Part shown: one piece after another, positions 56,601 through 64,000 of the stretch | Position numbering within the stretch: the first letter of the stretch is position 1 | How the letters are laid out: the number at the start of each line of letters is the position of its first letter | From: Posidonia oceanica | Lineage: Eukaryota; Streptophyta; Magnoliopsida; Alismatales; Posidoniaceae | Assembly: GCA_037176725.1 (NCBI GenBank) | Contig: JAZBRS010000014.1 | Location: 80,272,501-80,336,500, forward strand | DNA: 64,000 bases | Direction: 5' to 3' | Program-made: the position numbers and the translations under genes | The notes under the pieces: model-generated | Told to the model about the DNA's origin: nothing | The model's database searches: none | What the model saw: the letters and a program-made list of their open reading frames with translations, nothing else

Positions 56601-59415
56601 TGGACGGCTTTTCTGGATACAATCAGATCAAAATGGCAGAAGAGGACATGGAAAAGACTTCATTTATCACCCCTTGGGGAGTCTTCTGCTACCAAGTCAT
56701 GCCGTTCGGCCTGAAGAATGCTGGTGCAACCTATCAGAGGGCCATGACTGCGCTATTCCACGACCTCATGCACCAAGAAGTGGAGGTCTATGTAGACGAT
56801 ATGATCGCCAAAACCAAAGAGCCCGAGGATCATCTTGCCTGTCTCAGAAAGCTCTTTAACCGTCTACGGAAGTACAAGCTGCGCCTGAATCCCAAGAAGT
56901 GCGTATTCGGGGTGTCTTCTGGCAAATTGCTCGGCTACATTGTTAGCCAAAGGGGGATTGAGGTGGACCCATTGAAAGCACAAGCCATCGTGGACATGCC
57001 ACCCCCTAGAACTGAAAAAGAAGTCAGAAGTCTGCTTGGGCGTTTACAATTTATCAGTCGCTTCATCGCACAGCTTACACCCATCTGCGAACCTATATTC
57101 AAGCTCTTAAAGAAGAATGCACAGATTCACTGGAGCGAGGAGTGTCAGGCTGCATTTGCCAAGATCAAACAGCTGTTGATCAAGCCTCCTGTCCTGGTCC
57201 CGCCTACGCCGGGAAGACCTTTACTTCTCTACCTTTCTACCACACAGCATTCCATGGGCGCCGTCTTGGGCCAACATGACGAATCTGGTAGGAAGGAGCG
57301 CGCCATCTACTACCTGAGCAAGAAATTTAATGAATGCGAAGCCAGGTACACAGCACTAGAGAAGACTTGCTTGTCACTTGTCTGGGCTGCACAGAAGCTG
57401 AGACACTACATGATGGCATACCCAGTACAGCTCTTATGCCGGCATGATCCTATCAAATTCCTCTTCCAGAAGCCGGCCATGGTGGGCAGATGTGCTAAGT
57501 GGCAGGTGTTATTGTCTCAGTACGACATCACCTTCGTCACACAGAAATCCATGAAGGGTCAAGCAATGGCAGACCATCTTGCTGACCTCCCTCTGCCTGA
57601 ATACCAACCCCTCCAGACGCAGTTCCCTGATGAAGACATTCTCTTTGCAATGGAGGACTCTGAGCAGAAAAATCCTGAAGAAGCAGAGGAATGGCAGCTC
57701 TACTTTGATGGTGCAGTCAACAAGAAGGGTCGAGGCGTAGGCGCAGTGTTGACCACGCCCCAAGGACAGATGACTCCTTTCGCGAGGAAGCTGACTTTCA
57801 CCTGCACAAACAACGAAGCAGAGTACGAAGCATGCATCCTGGGGTTGAAAGTCGCCCTCGAGCATGAGGCGCAGAAGTTGCATGTGCATGGCGATGCCAT
57901 GCTGGTAATTTCTCAAGTGAACGGCGAATGGAAGACAAAAGATCCCAAGCTTGTGCCGTATCACGAACACCTGCTGAGGTTGATGAAAGAATTCAAGAGC
58001 ATCCGCTTCACATACCTGAACAGAGCAAAGAACGCGTATGCAGACGCACTAGCAACTCTGGCATCCTGGCTCACCATTTCAGAAGACAGCACTGTGGATG
58101 TATCAGTCACTCGCATTGAACAGCTTGCATACTGCATGAGCATAGAAGAAGCAGATCCCGCAGAGGGGCAGCCCTGGTATCAAGACATAAAATCTTTCCT
58201 GGAGTCTGGTAACTTTCCTCCTGATACCACGGCAGCAGACAAGAGAACTTTGGCACGTCTGGCGTCAAAGTATGTGTTAGGGGCCGGGCAGCTGTACAGA
58301 AGGTCATACAATCAAATGCTACTGCGCTGCCTGGACAAATCGGAGGCTGACACGCTGATGCTTCAAGTGCATGCGGGGACCTGTGGCCCGCACATGAACG
58401 GCGTCCTCCTAGCCAAGAAGATCATGCTGCAAGGTTATTTTTGGCAGACCATGGAAGCCGACTGCTGCCGGTTCGTGCGTAGATGCCACAATTGTCAGAT
58501 CCATGGAAACTTCATCAAGGCCCCTCCACATCAGCTGCACAACATGTCTTCGCCATGGCCTTTCTCCACCTGGGGGATCGATGTCATCGGCGCCATCCAC
58601 CCTGCTGCTTCAAATGGTCATCGTTACATTCTGGTAGCGATCGATTACTTTACCAAGTGGGTGGAAGCAGCCTCTTACAGAACAGTCACCGCTTCGGCAA
58701 CAGAAAAATTTATCAAAAACAATATTGTTGCCCGATACGGGGTCCCGCACTCTGTCATCTCTGACAACGGCTCAAACTTTATTGCCAAGAGGATCGAAGA
58801 ATACCTGCAAGGTCTCAGAATCAAGCACCATCGATCCTCGCCTTATCGGCCTCAGATGAACGGAGCAGTGGAGTCTGCAAACAAGAACATTGTCAAGATT
58901 CTGAAGAAAATGGCAGAAATCCACAAGGATTGGCACGACAAGCTCCCGTACGCGCTCTGGCGTACAGGACATCAATCCGGACCTCTACAGGAGCCACCCC
59001 GTACTCTCTGGTGTACGGCATGGAAGCGGTGTTACCTGTTGAAGTGGAGATCCCCTCTCTGCGGATCCTGCGGGAAGCTGAGTTGGAAGAAGCAGAATGG
59101 GTCGAAGACCGCTGCATCCAACTGAACTTGATTGATGAGCGCAGATTGCAAGCCATGCACAACGCTCACTGCTATCAGAAGCGGATGGCCAGAGCATTCT
59201 TGAAGAAGGTCCAGCCCAGAAGCTTCCAGCTAGGGGACCTTGTCTTGCGCGCCATTCACTTACCGGACGGTCGAGGGAAATTCCGACCCAATTGGCGTGG
59301 CCCCTTTGTGGTCAAGCAGATCTTTTCGGGAGGCGCTGTAACCCTTGAAGATATGGACCAGGTCGAGCAGTCTGAGCCCGTCAACCTCTGCTATCTGAAG
59401 AAGTACTATCAGTAG
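50669..59415 (+). pseudogene. gag-pro-RT-RNaseH-RNaseH-integrase polyprotein of element D, three breaks
   Basis: One frame runs from the ATG at 50669 to about 58960 and then, after a 1-bp loss (GG at 58959-58960 where B has GGG), another to 59415. In-frame TAA codons stand at 51071-51073 and 53189-53191. Order: Pro-rich arm; Retrotrans_gag domain (about 51740-52190); zinc knuckle 52679-52720; protease DNGS (about 53875); Ser/Ala/Gln-rich linker (54600-55890); RT (56200-57100, YVDD at 56789-56800); first RNase H (57200-57590) with LYLS where Asp is expected; second RNase H (57690-58060) with its acidic residues; integrase H2C2 finger (58368-58500), D-D-E core (GIDVIG, SDNGSNF, NGAVESANK) and GPF-type C terminus without chromodomain. 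Gag and pol share one frame. The breaks probably prevent a full-length product. Confidence 0.9.
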
Positions 59416-60949
59416 CCGAAAGCGGCCCCGTTGCAGATGCCCTTCTCCCACCTACACTTGCATTTTCATTCTCGCCTTCTTGCTTCATTTCCTTTCAAAA
59501 TCATGATCGTCATTCTTTCAACTCTTGCGACTCTCTGTTTCAAATCATCATCATCATCCTTTCAACTCTTGCATCCCTATTCAAATCATCATCGTCATTC
59601 TCTCAAGTATTGCATCTTTAGCCCGGTGATGACAACCGGAAGTGCTTGCCTGCTCTGGAAAGGGTCACCCTGCCTCACCCGGCACTACTTAGATGACTTA
59701 GCAAGTGAGGGAGCCACCACCAATTAGGACAGGCGAACTGCCCAATCTCACAAGGACATACACCTCTGAGGGAGAAAAAATGTTAGGTTGTGAGCTTGAA
59801 AAAAAAGTGAGAATAGACATCTAGGTTTGGGCACCTCCAAGGAATAGAAGACGAAGACAGAAGCCGGCCCTAGAGATAGGGGTGTGCAGTCTAACCCTGC
59901 TCCTTCTACCCATCGCACAGCAGACCCAAAACCTGAATCCATTACATTTCAAGCACCCTTCTTTTGCCACCAGAATGGGGATAGCAAAAGCCTGAAGAAA
60001 AAAAAGAGGAAAAGATCAAGCAAAAAAAAAAAAAAAGGAGAAAAAAAGAGGTCGAACAAAAACAAAGACAAAAAAAAAAAAAAAAAAAAGGAGAAAAGCA
60101 AGCAAAACAAAAAAAAGAGAAGAAGAAAAAGGCAAGGGCAGCCCAAAAAACACAGGCACCGTTATCCCCCACACTTTACTAGAGATCCCCAGCATGACCA
60201 GCCTGAAAAAAAGGGGTCTACCACATCTTCCCAAGAGCAAACGCGTACCTTCTCCCAGCTAGGGGCAGGAAAAGACTGCATACCTATGAGGGAGAAACCT
60301 TTCAAAAAAAGAGAGAGAGAGCTGAAAGAATAGGTGTAGGTCCTGAGAATGCAGCCAGTAGCCTGTCCTCACCACATCACCACCTGTATAATGCCAACAA
60401 CCTGTTCCGGAGTGCCACCAATAAGCCAAGAGTCTAAGTAGGGCCCAGTGAGTCAAGGGCCACTCCCTTCCTCTGCAGCAGGCACCAAAGCACTCCGTAT
60501 GCTGAGGGCACCCTAGCATACCCATCCATTCAAACATACTTATTCATCCAATAATATTCATCCACATAAGCATACCACCAGCATCTTGCATACATGCATC
60601 CTCTTTCATTCCTTTCCTCTTCCGCCGATCTCTCCGCTCTGTGACCCGCTCAGGCCTTGAAACAGTACTTCCCCCTAGCAGAGGCACATCGGCGACACTC
60701 AAGCTGCGCCAGTCCACATCCCCTGCCGGTCCTCACCCCCGCTTTTCACCGGACTGCTGCCAATTCCCTTTATTCACTTGTGCTTAATTGCTATGTTCTG
60801 TTATCAACTGCTGAATGCATATGGAACTACATTTTCAGTCTCAGCTCCTGCTTGTTGTCAAAGATTATATGCCTGCGAGATCTGACTATTTATTGATAGC
60901 AGGTACCTCAAGCCTTGCAGCAATCAGCCTGTCTTCTGCAACCAGTGCA
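59416..60949 (+). other. Spacer between integrase and DUF7745-like ORF, element D
   Basis: This 1.5-kb stretch has repeated TCATCATC words (59540-59610), a very A-rich tract (59995-60140) and a possible splice acceptor CAG/GTACC at 60902-60903. It is collinear with 9575-10999 of B. Only the Lys-rich frame (next entry) is open. Confidence 0.5.
59884..60333 (+). CDS. Possible Lys-rich small ORF in the D spacer
   Basis: A 149-codon frame (MQSNPAPSTHR...) shares its first 40 or so residues with 10297-10575 of element B. The middle is almost all Lys, encoded by the A-rich tract, and could at best be a basic RNA- or DNA-binding tail. Length varies with the poly-A run, so selection on the protein is doubtful. 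Confidence 0.2.
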   Translation: MQSNPAPSTHRTADPKPESITFQAPFFCHQNGDSKSLKKKKRKRSSKKKKKGEKKRSNKNKDKKKKKKKEKSKQNKKKRRRKRQGQPKKHRHRYPPHFTRDPQHDQPEKKGSTTSSQEQTRTFSQLGAGKDCIPMREKPFKKRERELKE

Positions 60950-62152
60950 ATGGGTTTTCCTACTCTGTTGACTCCCGCACACTGCTCGGAAACCCTGCGA
61001 GAATGGATCAGCAGGCTCACTCTACAAGACTGTGAAAAGTTGCGCCTGTGGGGCATACCAACTAAGCTGCTAAAGGCTGCTGATGTGGAGGTCAGCCGCC
61101 ACCTTTTGTGTGCCGCCGCGAGGTTCTGGAAGCCGGCACATCATGTCTTCCGCTTCAACAAGACTGAACTGACACCTACACTGGAAGAGGTGCGTCGGAT
61201 CTGCGGCTTTTCAAAGATCTTGGGGCCGCCTGTCTTCATGAGGCGCGACGGATATCTCCAAGTCCTGAACCAGCTGACTGGACTCTCCACTCAAGCCTGC
61301 CAACAAAAGCTAATCTGCACCAGTGGACAAGAGCCTATGCTTCGCCTTGCACACTTTGATGATATCTTGAACAAGCGTGCTGACCTCGGAGATGAGCTGT
61401 GGCTCCGAGGATTCGTCATCCGCTTTCTGGGCGAACTAATCTTTACTCATGGCCGACTGACAGTGGCCATCGAAGTTGCAGAGATTGCACTAGCTGTGGT
61501 GACCCAGCATATAGACCTGGCACCAGTTCTCTTGGCAGAGACTTATCGCGGGCTGGACCGCATTTCTCATCGCTGCCGCCACTTCCACGGTTGCGGAGCA
61601 CTTATACAAGTCTGGCTGATCGCGCACTTAGAAATGGACTTCCTGCGCCCTCAAGTGCACGCCTTCGAAGCCTACTGCAGTAGCGCCTGTACCAGAACAG
61701 ACAAGAGCGTCAAAGACGAATACGAGAGGCTGTCAGCATTGACCGACGACGCTGTGATCTGGCGCATCATTCCCTCTGCAGCAGAGCCATTCACAATCTT
61801 CTTCAGCGCGCGTGACACGCGGCTGATCATTCTTCCAGGCTTCACAGCAGGCGTAGAGTACCATCCAATCAGGGTCATGCGCCAGTTCGGCTTCCAGCAG
61901 GGCGCCTTCATCGACAGTACAGCGCCCGAGCTTCTACAGACTTATCCTCTCAGCACCACTGCCCCAACCAAGAAGCTTGCTAGTCTGATGCAGCATGGGG
62001 TCCAATCTACAGACGTTGCGGCCGTGAGAGGTACTGGATGCACTTCTGATTATGAAGCGGAAGTCCGACAGCTCTGGCCAATCACTGAAGTCCCGCCAGG
62101 CGGCCCCTTGTTCCCTGACTCCAGGCAGCCGAAGAAGGCCCGGGTTGACTAG
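60950..62152 (+). CDS. DUF7745 / plant-mobile-domain-like protein, intact, 400 aa
   Basis: The ATG at 60950 (MGFPTLLT) opens a 400-codon frame ending in TAG at 62152; in-frame ATGs upstream (60815) were not used because that part is not conserved in frame with element B. Features: residues 58-69 RFWKPAHHVFRF and 74-80 LTPTLEE; a mid-protein block AETYRGLDRI...GCGALIQVW; a C-terminal block GVEYHPIRVMRQFGF. The spacing and order agree with DUF7745-type plant proteins, related to the plant mobile domain (PMD) of MAIN/MAIL1; these identifications are from memory of the family pattern. There is no signal peptide or membrane segment. It is collinear with a 401-codon pseudogene in B at the same place after integrase. 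A role in silencing evasion, nuclear targeting or packaging can only be guessed. Confidence 0.85.
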   Translation: MGFPTLLTPAHCSETLREWISRLTLQDCEKLRLWGIPTKLLKAADVEVSRHLLCAAARFWKPAHHVFRFNKTELTPTLEEVRRICGFSKILGPPVFMRRDGYLQVLNQLTGLSTQACQQKLICTSGQEPMLRLAHFDDILNKRADLGDELWLRGFVIRFLGELIFTHGRLTVAIEVAEIALAVVTQHIDLAPVLLAETYRGLDRISHRCRHFHGCGALIQVWLIAHLEMDFLRPQVHAFEAYCSSACTRTDKSVKDEYERLSALTDDAVIWRIIPSAAEPFTIFFSARDTRLIILPGFTAGVEYHPIRVMRQFGFQQGAFIDSTAPELLQTYPLSTTAPTKKLASLMQHGVQSTDVAAVRGTGCTSDYEAEVRQLWPITEVPPGGPLFPDSRQPKKARVD

Positions 62153-63083
62153 GCCCTTGTGCGACCATCATGTGGTCTTCTTTCAGTTTGTGCTGTGCTT
62201 TTCTGGCCTCCCTCAGGCATTGTACTTATCAAGATCATATCAATAAAAACTGTTTCTGCTTTCTGCTTGCACATCAAGACTCTTTGCTGCATTGCATATC
62301 ATCATCATCATTATCTTGGGCCCTCTAATCAGGCTTGCAGACATCCCAGCGCGGCGAAGTCCTCAGCACCCAATCCGGAGCCCAGAGCATCTGCAGGCCC
62401 GCGACACTCAGCTCCGCTGTCCGGCATCCCCGGTTGGTCGCCCCCAGCTGGACCACCATCCTCTGCGGGCTGGCACCCCAAACTGCCCGGCGAAAGGTCC
62501 GTCAACCTGTTATCCTCCTCAGCTGTTCATCCTCAGCTGAGTCCCTCGTGGGCTGGCACCCCAAACTGCTCGGCGATGGGTCCGTCAACCTATCATCCAT
62601 CCACTCGCCTATCTGTCCTTGCATCCTGATGCCAGGGGCGTACCCACCATCCCCTGGTATCATCCTGATACCAGGGGCATCTTTTGGTCGCCCGGTGGTA
62701 TCATCCCCAGCTGATCATCCCCAGCTGAGTCCCCTTCTCGGTTGATCGTCCCCAGTTGGTCGCCCCAGCTGGATCATCATCCCCGCGGGCTGGCACCCCA
62801 AACTGCTCGGCGAAAGGTCTGTCAACCTAACACTCTTCTCGGCTGGTCACCCCAGTTGAGTCCCCAGCTGATCGCCCTCAGCTGAATCCCTTGCGGGCTG
62901 GTACCCCAAACTACTCGTCTGACAAGCACGACACTCTTGTCATCACTCTCTGCTTTCGATGCCATGGACGCGTTGGCCAACCCCTGGTGTCATCCCGACA
63001 CCAGGGGTATCTTTTGATCGCCCCACGGTATCATTCTCTCCCCCTTTCCCCTATGACGTTCCTGGCGTCATAGGGATGGTTTC
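62153..63083 (+). repeat. Proximal 3' UTR of element D with imperfect repeats and stem-loops
   Basis: Imperfect units of about 60-110 bp centre on GCGGGCTGGCACCCCAAACT followed by CGGCGA, AGGTCCGTCAACCT and TATC (62440-62930). These are the reverse complement of 7875-8090 in B. Clear inverted repeats are AGGT-CCGTCA-ACCT, GGTGTC-ATCCC-GACACC (about 62986-63002), TGATACCA...TGGTATCA (about 62667-62704) and CCCTATGACG...CGTCATAGGG (63049-63075). Long frames across the region are not conserved and are left out. Confidence 0.75.
63049..63075. repeat. Perfect 10-bp stem-loop in the D 3' UTR
   Basis: CCCTATGACG (63049-63058) and CGTCATAGGG (63066-63075) flank the 7-nt loop TTCCTGG. This is the longest perfect stem noticed in the 3' UTR. 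B has a different 7-bp stem at the matching place (7716-7740). Confidence 0.8.
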
Positions 63084-63303
63084 TTCTCATCATTCCCTTA
63101 CCCCTTCTTTGCCGGCCGATAAGTCCGATATCTTATCATTCTCATCATTCCCTTACCCCTTCTTTGCCGGCCGATAAGTCCGATATCTTATCATTCTCAT
63201 CATTCCCTTACCCCTTCTTTGCCGGCCGATAAGTCCGATATCTTATCATTCTCATCATTCCCTTACCCCTTCTTTGCCGGCCGATAAGTCCGATATCTTA
63301 TCA
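63084..63303 (+). repeat. Four perfect 55-bp tandem units with GATAAG-N8-CTTATC
   Basis: Units start TTCTCATCATTCCCTTACCC and contain GCCGGCCGATAAG, TCCGATAT and CTTATCA. All four are identical by eye, so the array expanded recently. A partial unit with the same hairpin closes the window (about 63947-64000). Confidence 0.95.
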
Positions 63304-63946
63304 TTCTTATCATGATCTCACCCCCTCTTTAGATTAATTTCTCATCATGATCTCACCCCCCTCTTTAGCTTAATTTCTCATCATGATCTCGTCCCCTCTT
63401 TAGCTTAATTTCTCATCATGATCTCACTCCCCTCTTTAGCTTAATTTCTCATCATGATCTCACCCCCCTCTTTAGCTTAATTTCTCGTCATGATCTCATC
63501 CCCTCTTTAGATTAATTTCTCATCATGATCTCACCCCCCTCTTTAGCTTAATTTCTCATCATGATCTCGTCCCCTCTTTAGCTTAATTTCTCATCATGAT
63601 CTCACCCCCCTCTTTAGCTTAATTTCTCATCATGATCTCGTCCCCTCTTTAGCTTAATTTCTCATCATGATCTCATCCCCTCTTTAGATTAATTTCTCAT
63701 CATGATCTCCCCCCCCTCTTTAGCCTAATTTCTCATCATGATCTCACCCCCCTCTTTAGCTTAATTTCTCATCATGATCTCATCTCCCTCTTTAGATTAA
63801 TTTCTCATCATGATCTCATCCCCTCTTTAGCTTAATTTCTCATCATGATCTCATCCCCTCTTTAGCTTAATTTCTCATCATGATCTCACCCCCCTCTTTA
63901 GCTTAATTTCTCATCATGATCTCATCCCCTCTTTAGATTAATTTCT
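63304..63946 (+). repeat. About 18 tandem units of 34-36 bp with ATCATGAT
   Basis: Units read TTTCTCATCATGATCTCA, then a C-run of 3-7, then CTCTTTAGCTTAA, with small length changes in the C-run and A/C swaps. They are the reverse complement of 7016-7360 in element B, where the array is shorter and more divergent. Confidence 0.95.
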
Positions 63947-64000
63947 CATCATTACCTCTTCCCCTCTTTGCCGGCCGATAAGTCCGATATCTTATCATTC

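Larger units (their letters stand above)
43387..64000 (+). mobile_element. Element D: giant Tat/Ogre-like LTR retrotransposon, 3' end outside the window
   Basis: D is inserted into the integrase of element C directly after CCTGC (43382-43386). At least 20.6 kb is visible: 5' LTR (5951 bp), PBS, 1.3-kb leader, gag-pol (50669-59415), spacer, DUF7745-like ORF (60950-62152) and 3' UTR arrays to the window end. With a second LTR the element would exceed 26 kb. It is the best preserved copy: three breaks in gag-pol and an intact downstream ORF. Confidence 0.9.

Noticed and set aside
60815..60949. Earlier ATG for the DUF7745-like protein (adds 45 residues)
   Set aside because: In B the same stretch is shifted by two bases relative to the conserved ATG, so the extension is not conserved.

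Overview
The window looks like plant nuclear DNA made almost entirely of nested Ty3/gypsy LTR retrotransposons. No RNA gene, bacterial gene, CRISPR array or intact cellular gene was found. The elements fit the Tat/Ogre lineage for four reasons: very long LTRs (2.5-6 kb); a primer-binding site close to TGGCGACTCCGCTGGGGA; a gag zinc knuckle of the form C-x2-H-x4-H-x4-C; and a polymerase with two RNase H modules, the first of which has lost its catalytic Asp. Ogre-type elements are best known from flowering plants, mainly eudicots. The species cannot be named from the sequence.

Layout. (1) 1-22340, minus strand: two related copies in tandem that share one LTR. From high to low coordinate the order is LTR (18717-22340), internal region B (5646-18716), shared LTR (2022-5645), then the start of internal region A (1-2021: PBS, leader, start of gag). 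B keeps PBS, pro, RT, RNase H, integrase and a downstream DUF7745-like ORF, but lacks about 2.5 kb of leader and gag. (2) 22346-23350, minus: degenerate gag of an unrelated, chromovirus-like gypsy element into which B is inserted. (3) 23413-25923, minus: an isolated Tat-type LTR. (4) 25924-26911: AT-rich DNA with a possible exon remnant, the only stretch that does not look like LTR retrotransposon. (5) 26912-43386, plus: decayed element C with 5' LTR, PBS, leader, gag, pro, RT, RNase H and part of integrase. Its protease is split by an antisense solo LTR (34710-38368, 5-bp TSD GGTGC), and its integrase is cut by element D. (6) 43387-64000, plus: element D, with a 5.95-kb 5' LTR, PBS, leader, gag-pol, DUF7745-like ORF and a repeat-rich 3' UTR that runs off the window. 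Its 3' LTR would lie outside.

How the parts work together. Each element would be transcribed from its 5' LTR and primed at the PBS by a tRNA. Gag would form particles, and PR/RT/RH/INT would process, copy and integrate the DNA. The extra protein (400 codons in both B and D, intact in D, one nonsense codon in B) lies in sense orientation between integrase and the 3' UTR. It matches the DUF7745 / plant-mobile-domain-like pattern. Its role in the element is unknown.

Most unusual signals. (a) The LTRs of family C carry seven 57-58-bp modules of two back-to-back 9-bp hairpins built on the palindrome GCGTCCAACGTTGGACGC (the promoter-distal module has three), repeated in the solo LTR. (b) The 3' UTRs of B and D are built from several different tandem repeats that nearly all encode a GATA...TATC stem-loop. 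(c) The DUF7745-like ORF sits 3' of pol. (d) Two copies share an LTR in tandem, and that LTR ends in a 46-bp remnant resembling both ends of another LTR. All coordinates and comparisons were made by eye; no alignments or database searches were run.
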